Source: Chitinophaga sedimenti (lineage in GTDB: Bacteria > Bacteroidota > Bacteroidia > Chitinophagales > Chitinophagaceae). Taken from it: a DNA stretch of 64,000 bases. Below are positions 53,227 to 63,625 of the stretch, one piece after another (the stretch's first letter is position 1; the number at the start of each line of letters is the position of its first letter). The DNA is taken from assembly GCF_023156195.1 (NCBI RefSeq), contig NZ_JAKUKA010000001.1, forward strand, positions 2,294,001 to 2,358,000, read 5' to 3'. Under the pieces are notes generated by a model, which did not search any database, was not told the origin of the DNA, and saw only the letters and a list, made by a program, of their open reading frames with translations. The position numbers and the translations under genes are program-made.

Positions 53227-56200
53227 TCAAAAGGCGATGTTTAAGGTCAGCGATAAGGTTTTTGCTTTTGGATATTGATAGAGGTCCACGCCCTGGTTAA
53301 AGTCGCCGTCGAACGACGAGGCCTCCGGGTCGTATCCCCTGTATTTTGTCAACAATAAAAAGTTTTCAGCGCTCAGCGTAATAGTAGCCAGCTGGAAGCG
53401 GTTGCGCTTCAGGAACGTTTCCGGCAGCCGGTAGCCCAATGCCACATTCCGCAGCCGCAGGAACGTGCCTTTCTCTACGTTATAACTATCTATCTCACTG
53501 TCGAACCCGTCGGCCGGCAGTCGCAGCGCCGGCTGCATGGTTTGCTGATGCGCGGGCGTCCAGGCATTGCTCACCGGGCGATAAGTGTTGGTCACCGGTG
53601 CGGCCGATTCCATGATCAGGCGGGTGAGGTTGGCAAGACTATGCCCATAAATCACCTGCACATCTACCCCGAGTGAAAAACCTTTATAAGTAAAACGCTG
53701 CGCCAGTGCCGCTTCAAACTTCGGCATGCCGTTGCCCAACACGGTACGGTCGTTGGCATCTTTTGCATTGTTCTTATTCAGATCGGCATACTTTACATCG
53801 CCGGGCTGTTTGCCATACACCGCCGCCTGCGCGGCTTCATGCGTGCCCCAGGTACCCAGCCGCAGGTAACCGTAAAACTCATTCAGTGGCCTGCCGGCCA
53901 TAATCCGTCCGCCCCATGGGTACATAATATCGCCGTTAAGCGACAGCACCTGCGAACGGTTCATCGAATAAATCAAGGACGCGTTCCAGGAAAAATCGCG
54001 GTGGCGGACTACCCCGCCGGTGAGCGATAACTCCACGCCCCTGTTGCGGATAGCGCCAATGTTATCATAGGCGCCTTCATAACCGGTGGTCGCGGGTAGC
54101 AACTTATAATACAGCAGGTCTTTGGTCACCCGGTTATATACATCGCCCGTGAACTGTATGCGCCCTTCGAGTAATGAAGCATCAATGCCCACATTCAGCT
54201 GGTGCGCCTTTTCCCATTTCAGGTTTTTATTCCCGATAGCGGCCAGTGTTACCGATGGCGCGAGCTGACCGTTAAACACCACCTGGCTGCTGTTCAGGCG
54301 GTCGCGCGTTACATAATCCGCGATATCCGCATTACCCACGATGCCATAACTGCCGCGCAACTTAAGATCGTTGATCAGTTGCACGTCTGGGAAAAACGGC
54401 TCGCCGGAAATACGCCATGCACCGGAAAAACTTGGAAAATATCCATACACGTTCCGCGCACCAAAACGCGATGCCCCATCCATCCGGAACGAAAACCCGG
54501 CGAGGTAGCGATTGTCATAATTATAGTGGAAGCGCGTATAATAAGCGTTCATCGTACTGCGCCCGGAACCCGACACGGGCCGTTGCGGCACCAGTCCGGA
54601 TTGCAGGCTGTTATACGCGAAGAAGTCATCAAAGAACCCTTCTGCGCCTGCCGTAGTTTGCTGGCTGGCAAAGTAATACCAGCTGGCGCCTGCGACGGCG
54701 GTCAACTTGTGCCGGCCGAAGTCACCGTTCCAGGTGAGATAATCTTCGGACGTCCACGAAGCGGAATTACCGTGCCCCTGGTGGCTACCCCTGTTGCACA
54801 TCCGAGTACCCGCGGATGTCGCGCCCGGCATAATACAGGCTGTAACTGGCGCCCGTTTGTCCGCTGACAGCAGCGGTGAGCTGCAAGCGCGGGCTCAGCC
54901 GCATCGTTGCCTGCAGGTTGCCCATGGTGTAAGTACGGCCTGCGATCGACTGTACCTCGTTCATCAACCTCACCGGGTTTTCGGACTCTTCCGCACCCGG
55001 ATAATCTCTTTACGGGAATACGTACCATCCGCATAACGCACGGGCAGGAAGGGCAAAAATTCGTATACCTGCCGCACGGCGTTGAGGCCGAATGTATTGA
55101 TATCAACGTTATTCTGTTTAAAGGCCCCACTGTTCAATATCGCCTGCACATGCAGCCAGTTGTTCACGTCCCAGCCCACGTTCACGAAGCCATTGACCTG
55201 CCGTGAATAACTGTTCAGCAGGATTCCCTGCTGTTCATTATAAGACAGGTTCACCAGGGACGTAATCCCCTCTTTTGCGGCGGCAAACGACAAGGCATGC
55301 TCGTGCGATATCGCGGGACGGCTGGCCTCGTCCTGCCAATCCGTATGATACTTAGGCGATCCGTCTGCATTAAACAGTTCCTGCTTGCGCGGGAAGTTGT
55401 TCGCCGCATCGAGATGCGGCGCGGTACGGCCGGGCAGGTATGTATACTGGCGGCGGAACATATCAAGCGATTCTTCTGCGCTCATCAGGTCTATTTTCCT
55501 GGCGAGCGTACCCACACTGAGCGTATTGCGGAACGTGAGTCCCGGGCTGTTTTTCTTTCCTTTTTTAGTGGTGACAACGATCACCCCGTTCGCGCCGCGT
55601 GCGCCGTAAATGGCGGACGCCGCGGCATCTTTCAGCACATCGACCGAGGCCACGATGTTCGGGTCAATGATCATCGGATCGGCGCCCACAATGCCGTCGA
55701 TCACGTACAACGGGGCGTTGTAGGCGTTGATAGACCCGGTACCGCGAATCTTCACGATCGGGTTGCCCCGGGTTTACCGGAGTTCATCATCACACTTACA
55801 CCCGCTACGCGGCCGGCAAGTCCCTGCATCACATTCATATTCGACGGCCTGTTTTTCAGGTCTTCTCCTTTTACGTTACCGATAGCGGTGGTCAGGTTTT
55901 CCTTGCTGGAAGTGCCATAACCGATGACCACCACTTCACGGAGGGCAGCCTGTTTGGGCTGCATCCGCACATATAACAAACCAGTAGTGCCTACCGGCGT
56001 TTCCTGTTCATAATAACCGATCAGCGAAAACCGCAACGTATCGCCGGCACCGCCTTCGAGGCTGAACCGGCCTGCTTCATCCGTTACCACGGCAAGCTGC
56101 GCCGCTTTCATTCCCACCGTTACGCCGGGTAATGGCTTATTCTGCAAATCCGTCACACGGCCGGCCAGCAATTGTTTGCCGGTACCCATATCTTCTTTCC

Positions 56201-56573
56201 GGGTGATGAGAATATTGCGGCCCCGCAATTCATATTGCAGGCTGGCGGGCAATAACGCTAACACCGCTTCTACTGATAGTTTCTTTTTTATCGTGATGCG
56301 ACCGCCGCTGCTCACTTCATTCGGATTATACACAAACCGGAAGGGCGTGGCGGCTTCCACCTGTTCAAACACTTTATCGAAAGTTTCATTCGCTACCCGG
56401 ATGTCGACCATGGACGCACGGAGTACAGCGGTGGATGGTTGCTGGGCGCTGGCCGGCAGGTACAGGCAACAGCAAGCCAGTACCAGGCAGATCATCCACC
56501 CGGCCCTCACCTGCAGCCACTCTGCGAGTTGTCCATTCATATCCTGCAATTTCACGCCATCCGGCCGTATCAT
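53227..56573 (-). CDS. SusC family receptor with N-terminal STN signalling domain, copy 3 (three frame breaks)
   Basis: Repaired length about 1116 residues, longer than copies 1 and 2. After a signal peptide (to about residue 44, LPASAQQ) comes an STN domain (RVANETFDKVFEQVEA to LQYELRGRNILITRKE), the mark of receptors that signal to a FecR anti-sigma factor. The carboxypeptidase-like domain, plug (VDVLKDAAASAIYGARGANG) and barrel follow. Breaks: CCCC 55766-55769, GG 54999-55000, CCCC 54788-54791 (one too many or two short). Its ATG directly follows the FecR stop codon (TAA then ATG). It both imports the glycan fragment and reports it to the sigma factor. Confidence 0.9.
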
Positions 56574-57544
56574 TTACTTTTTGCGGGCCTTCCATACCAG
56601 GTATTCATTTTTGCCCGGTCCCCGTTGATATTTAAAACCATATATATCGCACAGCATGTCTATCGCACCTGCCAGCGTTGTTTTTCATCGAAACTGGCGG
56701 TGAGCAGCGCATTCGCTACCTCATTGTCCTGGAAGCGTATTTGTGCATCATACCGGCGCTCCAGCTTTTTAGCGATATCGCGGAACAGCATGCGCTTAAA
56801 TACCAGTTGTCCCTGCCGCCAGGCCATTACATCGCCGGCTTCGGTCATTAATGTCGTGACCATGTTTTCTGCCGGCACAAATATGGCCTGCTGTCCGGCC
56901 ACGAGCGCCTGTTGTGTCAGCTGGCTGTTGCCTACTGCCACCTTTCCGCCTGCAACCGTCACCGTTACCTTTTCCGCGGGCGTGTAGGCATCGATGTTAA
57001 AACTGGTGCCCAGTACCTTCACGTCGAGCGCACCCGCATGTACTACGAATGCCCCCGGCGCCGGCGGTAGTTACATCAAAAGCACCTTCGCCCTGCAACC
57101 ACACCTCGCGGCCATCCGCGGCGTAAGTTAACTTACTATTGAAGTTGAGCCATACGGTGGAACTATCCGGCAACATCACTTTCTTTATACTGCCTTTGCC
57201 GGCTGCCACGCTGGCCAGTGTTTCACTTTGCTGCATCACCGGCGCCTGCTGCCTTGTAGCCAGCAAGGCGGCGCCTGCGAGCAATACCACGGCGGCTGCC
57301 GCGGCCCACCAGTAACGTGCGGGCCGTTTGCTTACCCTTAAAGACGGTTGTGCCTCAATATCCCGGCTGATGCGCAGGAACATTAACTGTTCCAGTACTG
57401 CACGCTCCTCCGCGCTTAACCCGCTGGTAAGCGCGGGCTGGCCCTCGAACGATGCGTACCATTCGTCTACCTCGCGCGTTTCCGCCTCGGAGGCTGTGCC
57501 CTCGAGTATTTGCTCAATAATTCTTTTAACCGGGTATTATTCAT
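56574..57544 (-). CDS. FecR family anti-sigma factor (three frame breaks)
   Basis: Repaired length 323 residues from the ATG at 57544 (MNNTRLKELLSKY). An N-terminal cytoplasmic part of about 90 residues binds the sigma factor; one membrane helix (YWWAAAAAVVLLAGAALLA); then the FecR periplasmic domain (VMLPDSSTVWLNFNSKLTY, VKVLGTSFNIDAY) and the C-terminal DUF4974-like domain that meets the STN domain. Breaks: about 57503, CCCCC 57052-57056 (one too many), TT 56678-56679. After repair the C-terminus is NEYLVWKARKK. It sits between sigma factor and STN-SusC, the standard transduction order. Confidence 0.85.
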
Positions 57545-57557
57545 TGTTTGATTCGCT

Positions 57558-58217
57558 CTAACATATTGACACCTGAAAAGGATTACACCGCCACTGCCGT
57601 TTAAAAAAGTCGCGGTGATGAAACCACCTGCTGATCGAGATCAGTCCCCACAAAATCATCAAATGATACTCCTTCAGGTGTGACCGGAGGATCTTTAACG
57701 CTTTCACCATATGCTTTTCCACCGTGTTTACAGAAATCCCCATGCGTTCGGCAATGTGCTGGTACGACAGGTGTTCTTTCCGGCTGAGAAAAAATACCTC
57801 GCGGCATTTTTCGGGCATGCTGGCGCACGACGCTTCAATTTGCCGTTGCAGTTCTTTCAGTTGCAGGGTACTGGCCGCATCGGGTTGAAAAGCGTTGGCC
57901 TCCCGGGAAAGATGTTGCTGGTAAGTATCGCGTACAAGCTGCGAGCGGATGGTATTCAGCACCCGGTTCTTCAGCGCGGTGTGCAGGTAAGCACGCAGAC
58001 TGGTCGTAAGGGTAATTGTTTCGCGCTTCATATACAGGTGTACCAGCAGCCCCTGCACCAGCTCCATCGCCGCCTCCTGCGCTTTCACGCGTTTATAGGC
58101 GGCATCCAGCAACTCCTGCCAGTACCGCTTGTAAATTTCTTCAAACGCTGCCTTATGCCCCTGTTTTACCAGCAGGAACAACTCTTCGTCTACATACGTG
58201 GATAATGCTTTTTGCAT
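57558..58217 (-). CDS. ECF RNA polymerase sigma factor, FecI-like
   Basis: 219 residues from the ATG at 58217; the frame is open 22 codons further up but without homologous sequence. Sigma-70 region 2 is at about 12-85 (FLLVKQGHKAAFEEIYKRYW, AAMELVQGLLVHLYM, where the usual DVF/DIF reads GLL) and region 4 at 130-185 (LSYQHIAERMGISVNTVEKH). Normal for the Bacteroidota FecI-like group. The gene is 13 bases before FecR. It should turn on the downstream SusCD and glycosidase genes when the STN-SusC binds its ligand. Confidence 0.88.
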   Translation of the reverse strand: MQKALSTYVDEELFLLVKQGHKAAFEEIYKRYWQELLDAAYKRVKAQEAAMELVQGLLVHLYMKRETITLTTSLRAYLHTALKNRVLNTIRSQLVRDTYQQHLSREANAFQPDAASTLQLKELQRQIEASCASMPEKCREVFFLSRKEHLSYQHIAERMGISVNTVEKHMVKALKILRSHLKEYHLMILWGLISISRWFHHRDFFKRQWRCNPFQVSIC

Positions 58218-58331
58218 CGCGAAAACCTCAAAACTTCCGCTAAAATTAATCGTTTGTGCAAAATTTCCTAAAAACTGGTGCAATTTTATCGTCGGGTTGT
58301 TTACGTGCGTGTGTCGGGCGGCAACCGGTAA

Positions 58332-60593
58332 TTATGGACGGCTGAGCGAAAACGGCTGGTCCGCAACTGCCAGTCCGCGACCGGTAGCTGGTTTATTGCC
58401 CATTTCCAGCACCAGCTTTCCACCTGCCGTGATATCGCTGTGTTTGATAAAATGATGCGTATACGTTTTACCGTTAAGCGTGGCCGCCTGGATGTATACA
58501 TTTTCCGGGCTGTTGTTACGTGCCTCTACCACGAAGCTGTTACCATTTTCTAACTGCAGCGTGGCTTTCTGAAACAACGGGCTGCCGATCACGTATTCGT
58601 CGGTACCGGGACATACACTATAAAAGCCCAACGCGCTGATCACGTACCAGGAAGACATCTGCCCCTGGTCTTCATCGCCCGGAAATCCATGTTCACCGGC
58701 GTTGTACAACTTGGCCATCACCTCCCGCACCCGCTGCTGCGTTTTCCAGGGCTGCCCTGCATAGTTGTACAGGTATGCCGCATGTTGTACCGGCTGGTTG
58801 CCGTGTGCATACTGGCCCATCCCGGCCTTCACCATTTCTGTCATCTCATGGATCATCTGCTTATAATACCCCACGTTCACCGTAGGCGGCGTGGTGAAAA
58901 GCGAATCCAGTTTCTCCGTAAAACGCTGCTCCCCGCCCATGAGGCGAATCAATCCTTTTACATCATGAAACACTGACCATTGCCAGTGCCGGGCATTACC
59001 TTCTGTATAAGGCCCGCCCCATTCAAACGGGTCGAAAGGTTCCAGCCATTTACCATCAATGCCGCGGCCGCGCATAAAGCCGGTAACACTATCGTATTGA
59101 TTGAGGTAGTTCCGCATGCTGCGGGCAAATGTTTGTTCGTAAAAAGTATGCCCGGTGAGCTTCGCCAGCTGGTAACCGCAAAAATCATCGTACGCATATT
59201 CCAGCGTTTGCGAGGTACTGCCGTGCGATTCGGGGAAACTTACGTAGCCGAGCTGGTAGTATTCTTTCCATCCTGCCCTGCCGTTAGCACCACCCCAGGG
59301 GCCTTTGTTCATCGCCTCGTGAAAGTAAGCTGCCAGCGCCTTTCCGGGATCGAAACTTCGGATGCCTTTTACCCAGGCATCGGTAAGCAGCGATATAGCA
59401 TGATTACCGAGCATGCCCCCGGTTTCTCCGGGGAACGACCAGGCAGGCAACCAACCGCATTGCTGCTGCGCATCCGGGAGGGCCTGCATGTAGCGGCCCG
59501 TCATCGTGGGATGTAAGATAGTATTCAGCGGAAACTGCGCCCGGAAAGTATCCCAGAAGCCATTATCCGTGTACATGTAACCGCTATGTACCTTGCCGTC
59601 GTACGGACTGAAGTAGTACGGCTTCCCCTCTGTATTATATTCGAAAAACTGGTGGGAGAAAAGATTGGCGCGGAACAGGCAGGAATAAAACGTTTCGAGG
59701 TCCTGCTGCGAACCACCTTCCACGCGCACGCGGTTGAATAAGGTATTCCACACTTTATTGGCTGCCGCGCGCGTTTGCGCAAAACTTTTGTAGCCGCCCA
59801 GCTCCCGTTGCAGCGTATGTTCGGCCTGTTCCGCACTGATGTAGGAAGAAGCCACCCGCGCCTCTACCTTCGCACCGGGACGGAACGACACAAAAGCGCC
59901 CGCGCCAGGTGCCTGCATGGTATCGTTGCCATTGAGGCGGCGGTTGTGCACATTTTCCCAGGTACCGAGCGACTCAAAAGGCTGATCGAACACGATCACA
60001 AAATAATTCCTGAAGTTGGCGGGAATAAAACGGCCATTGGTTACATAACCGGTGATCTTCCGCTCCGCGGGATAAATCTGCACACCGCTTAGCGCATTAT
60101 AACCATCGAGCACAATATGCGCGGGCAGTCTTGCAGGAAACGTAAACCGCAGGTGCGCGCCTCTTTCGGTGGGCGTCATTTCAGTAGTCATGTGGTTATC
60201 GAACGTGACCTTGTAATAATCCGGCCGGGCAATTTCACGGCTATGACTAAAGCTGGCCGCGCGTTCGTCTTCCTGCGTTTTTAACTCGCCTGCCACCGGC
60301 ATGAGACTGAACACGGCGTAATCGCCCACCCAGGGGCTGCACTGGTGCACCTGCTGAAATCCGCGGATCGTGGTCGCCTTATACTGGTATTTCCATCCGT
60401 CGCCGTTTTTACCGGTTTGCGGTGACCAGGCATGCATACCAAAAGGCAGTGAAGTAGTGGGATAAGTATTCCCATAACTGAGGGCGTATTCGGAGTTGGT
60501 ACCCTGTAAAGTGTTGGCATAGGCTACGAGGTCCTTTTGCTGTGCAGATGCGGGTAATGTGGCCACCAGCAGGGCGATGATCAGTTCCTTCAT
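58332..60593 (-). CDS. Glycoside hydrolase family 92, copy B
   Basis: 753 residues from the ATG at 60593, which begins the signal peptide (MKELIIALLVATLPASA); intact, unlike copy A. N-terminal sandwich VAYANTLQGTNSEYALSYG, barrel motif EGNARHWQWSVFHD with the likely general acid Glu, and DEDQGQMSSWYVISALGFYS with the likely base Asp. GH92 enzymes are exo-alpha-mannosidases with differing linkage preference. The gene ends 115 bases before the sigma factor. It probably starts its own transcript, since a strong terminator lies between it and the upstream dehydrogenase gene. Confidence 0.92.
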   Translation of the reverse strand: MKELIIALLVATLPASAQQKDLVAYANTLQGTNSEYALSYGNTYPTTSLPFGMHAWSPQTGKNGDGWKYQYKATTIRGFQQVHQCSPWVGDYAVFSLMPVAGELKTQEDERAASFSHSREIARPDYYKVTFDNHMTTEMTPTERGAHLRFTFPARLPAHIVLDGYNALSGVQIYPAERKITGYVTNGRFIPANFRNYFVIVFDQPFESLGTWENVHNRRLNGNDTMQAPGAGAFVSFRPGAKVEARVASSYISAEQAEHTLQRELGGYKSFAQTRAAANKVWNTLFNRVRVEGGSQQDLETFYSCLFRANLFSHQFFEYNTEGKPYYFSPYDGKVHSGYMYTDNGFWDTFRAQFPLNTILHPTMTGRYMQALPDAQQQCGWLPAWSFPGETGGMLGNHAISLLTDAWVKGIRSFDPGKALAAYFHEAMNKGPWGGANGRAGWKEYYQLGYVSFPESHGSTSQTLEYAYDDFCGYQLAKLTGHTFYEQTFARSMRNYLNQYDSVTGFMRGRGIDGKWLEPFDPFEWGGPYTEGNARHWQWSVFHDVKGLIRLMGGEQRFTEKLDSLFTTPPTVNVGYYKQMIHEMTEMVKAGMGQYAHGNQPVQHAAYLYNYAGQPWKTQQRVREVMAKLYNAGEHGFPGDEDQGQMSSWYVISALGFYSVCPGTDEYVIGSPLFQKATLQLENGNSFVVEARNNSPENVYIQAATLNGKTYTHHFIKHSDITAGGKLVLEMGNKPATGRGLAVADQPFSLSRP

Positions 60594-60667
60594 GACGTGT
60601 ACGACTGCACCTTTATGGCACGGCCCGAATGATGACACGCAAATGAAGCGTTACCGCCATCAACCCG

Positions 60668-60706
60668 AAAAAAAAATTGCCGGCGTAACTGGTGCGCCGG
60701 CAATTT
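60668..60706 (-). terminator. Rho-independent terminator after the sugar dehydrogenase gene
   Basis: On the minus strand AATTGCCGGCG, a nine-base loop and CGCCGGCAATT, followed by nine T residues. It starts immediately after the stop codon at 60710. Confidence 0.9.
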
Positions 60707-60709
60707 TAA

Positions 60710-63378
60710 TTACTTATTATTTACAGTGATAGAGGCCACCCGCCCTCGTGCTGATGCAAACACCACGTACACATCCTGCGGACCACTGACCGGTTGCAGG
60801 TTCACCGTTACCGTTTCTTCGCCAGCGGCGGTTTTCGCCTGCCCTATCACCTGTCCGTCCGGGGCGCCTAACCTTAACTCAACTGCATCTGGACCAGCCC
60901 CGCCACTACCGCTCACGGTAATACTTTTAATGTCGGTCAGGTCCGTTTGTTTAAACATCGCCCATGCTTTCGCCGCTTTAATGGCCGCCGCAGATTTGTT
61001 ACGATTAAACTCGAGCCCGTTAGTGCTGTCGGCTTCCGCGATCGGGCGATTGGGATGACGCAATACCAGGATGCTTTCCGCCCATTGTGCAGGCACCGCG
61101 TTCGCGCCTTTATCCTTGTACGCGGCACGGAAAATATAGGAACCTTTGTTCGTTTGTCCGGGCTTTTCCGTAGTGGTATAAGTACCTGTTACCGGCAGGT
61201 TCTTTTGCGCAGGCTTTTTCTCATTCACACTCAGGATGTATTTCACAAGTGCATCCACCTGCGTGGTGCTCATCGTTGTATGTGCGGGCATCATCGCATC
61301 GCCCCAAACGCCTGATCCGCCGTTGATCACCTTTTTAGTGAGGCGTGCACCTGCCGATTTATCGTTCTTATACTTCTCTGCAATCTTCATGAAAGAGGGT
61401 CCGAGCGATACCGCATTCATGGCGTGACAGGCATTACAGTCGGTCTTCTTCAGCAATGCCTTAGCAGCAGCATGTTCGGCCGAGGCATCGAACCGCTGCT
61501 GGTTTTGCGCGATCACGGTCATATCATATCCTTCAGAAAGATAATTGATAGATACCGATACCATGGCGGGCAGGATGCGCTTGTTGGCAAGGCTTCCATC
61601 TTCTTTATCCGATACACTTACCGCATACTTCACCGTATTGCCGGGAAAAAGAAGCTCGTATTGCCCTGTGTAAAATTCATCTTCACTTCGGGCACGGCGT
61701 TACCCGCTGCTATTTCTACCGACTTGCTGTTTTTAGCACCTGCTGCGTCGGTCACGGTCAGGCTGGCTTTATATACGCCGGGCGTGGTGAGCGACAGCTC
61801 CGGATTGGCCTCCTTAAACGTTTTTACCAGCGCTCCATTGCGCGTAATTTTCCAATCGTAGCGCAAACTATCACCATCAGCATCCGTAGTGCCGGCGGCA
61901 GACAGCTTTGTTTTCAGGGGCAATGGTCCGGCCGTTTTATCGGCCGCCACCTGCACTACCGGTTTGCGGTTGCCGCCATTGTATTCTATTTTGATGAGTT
62001 CTGCTTCAGGATTGTCTTTGAAGTAACCGTTACCATATTCGAGGATGTACAATGCACCGTCAGGGCCAAACTTCATATCGATAGGGCCGCGCAGCACCAT
62101 GTCGGGCAGGAAGCGCTCCATCGATACCAGTTTGCCGTTATCATCGAGCGTAACAGAAAGCATCCAACCCCTTACCCAATCCGTAATGAGCCACTTGCCT
62201 TCGTAGTAAGCGGGGAACAGACTTTTCGCATCCTTCTTAAAATCGCTGCGGTGAAAAATAGGGCCACCTACCGCACTACGGCCACCACTGCCCATTTCCG
62301 GGAACTCTTCGCTGGCCGCGTAAGGGTACCAGATAAGCGGGTGCTCCGTAGGCGGCAGTTCAATAAGTCCTGTATTATTAGGCGAGTGGTTCACGGGTTT
62401 TACCGAATCCCACCAGGCGCCCGATTCTTTTGTGGCGAAGTTATAATAGCGGTAAGCATCCCTGCCGTTGAAATAGGGCCAGCCATAGTTGCCAGCGCGT
62501 TTGGCCATGTTAAACTCATCGTACGAGCGTGGCCCGCGTAAGTCCGAGGAGTTAGAGCCATCGGGCCCCACCTCGCCCCAGAACAGCCAGCCGGTTTTAC
62601 TGTCGATCGTTAATCGCCGGGATTACGGTTACCCATGGTATAAATCTCGGGACGTGTTTTCGCAGTGCCTTCCGGGAACAGGTTACCCGCGGGAATGGTA
62701 TAACTGCCATTGGCTTCGGGGTGGATGCGGAGGATCTTACCCCGAAGATCGTTCGTGTTACTGGACGACTTCTGCGCATCGCGCGGACTTTCACCAGGCC
62801 GTTCATCGATCGGCGTAAAGCCGTCGGAGGAACGGGAGAAAGTATTGTCGCCTGTACTGAGATATAAATTAGCGGCCTTATCGAATACCATACCACCGCC
62901 TACATGGCAGCACTCTTCGCGCTGCACGGGCACTTCCAGTATGATTTTTTCTGTAGCCATGTTCAATTTGCCGCCCAGCCAGGTGAAGCGGGACAGGCGG
63001 TTTACCGACACGGCTTTCGGCGAATAATACACATACATCCAGTGATTGGTGGCATAATTTGGATCCAGGATCACGCCCTGCATGCCGTCTTCTCCTTCGG
63101 AGCGCTCGCCCTTTTACTGACATATTCGCGGCTCACGTTAAATTCCGCGATCACCTGCATTTTCCCCGTGGCGGGATGGTACAGTTTCAATTTTCCTTTT
63201 CTTTCGGCGTACAACACGCGGCCGTCGTCCAGCACTGGAACTGCATGGGCTCTTCGAGTTTTTGTTGCAGCACTACTTTTGTAAAGCGGTTCTCATCCGG
63301 TTTAACCGCATCCCGGGCACGCACGACGTGGACTGCTGCGAGGAGCATGAACGTGGCCAGATACTTCGATGTTCTCAT
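60710..63378 (-). CDS. PQQ-dependent sugar dehydrogenase - PKD - cytochrome c - carbohydrate-binding-like fusion (four frame breaks)
   Basis: Repaired length 890 residues from the ATG at 63378. Signal peptide to about residue 22. Residues about 30-460 form the glucose/sorbosone-dehydrogenase beta-propeller (CCHVGGGMVFDKAANLYLST, GNRNP, FWGEVGPDG, GPIDMKFGPDGALYILEYG). A PKD domain follows (AAGTTDADGDSLRYDWKI), then a class I cytochrome c (haem site CNACH, distal Met likely in the MMPAH region) and a C-terminal CBM6-like domain (GSYIFRAAYKDKGAN, VYVVFASARGRVASI). Breaks at about 61641-61646, 62619-62621, 63109-63111 and 63234, each short of one base. Oxidises a sugar and passes electrons to its own haem. 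It has its own promoter. Confidence 0.85.
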
Positions 63379-63437
63379 GTAAAGACGTTTATATATTTCC
63401 CTGCTTTCATCCGGTACAGGTAACAAAATAGTGATTC

Positions 63438-63457
63438 ATCCGCGAATATCAGCGGAT
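63438..63457. repeat. Inverted repeat upstream of the dehydrogenase gene
   Basis: ATCCGC, eight bases, GCGGAT. It lies 60-80 bases before the start codon at 63378 and just upstream of a -7-like CTATTTTG on the minus strand, a place where an operator could act. Confidence 0.35.
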
Positions 63458-63530
63458 TGTTACCAATGGTAGACACGCAAGCGGGGCGGCACCGCCATTC
63501 AGCGGCACGGAATTCCTGCGTTATGAAGTA

Positions 63531-63564
63531 AAAGGGAGCCACCGGGACATACGGGTGGCTCCCC
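63531..63564 (-). terminator. Rho-independent terminator of the right-edge gene
   Basis: GGGAGCCACC and GGTGGCTCCC form a ten-pair stem with a ten-base loop, followed on the minus strand by TTTTAC. It lies about 60 bases after the stop of the gene entering from the right. Confidence 0.75.
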
Positions 63565-63625
63565 ACTATCGATCTTTACCAATATGTCAAATAACCAGCT
63601 GCCCCTTTTTACCGGGCAATGCGTA

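Noticed and set aside
34321..56573. Large repeat formed by three SusCD sets
   Set aside because: The three SusC and three SusD proteins differ throughout, including domain content (STN only in copy 3); no long nucleotide repeat was seen.
58332..60593. Idea that the two GH92 genes are a recent tandem duplication
   Set aside because: Motifs around both catalytic acids differ clearly (NEDVGQMSAW against DEDQGQMSSW) and the N-terminal domains are dissimilar, so they are distant members of the family.
3855..63378. Twenty or so apparent pseudogenes with internal frameshifts
   Set aside because: Repair by one base in a homopolymer restores family motifs and whole-codon lengths in every case examined; such uniform decay across unrelated genes with otherwise intact active sites is not credible.
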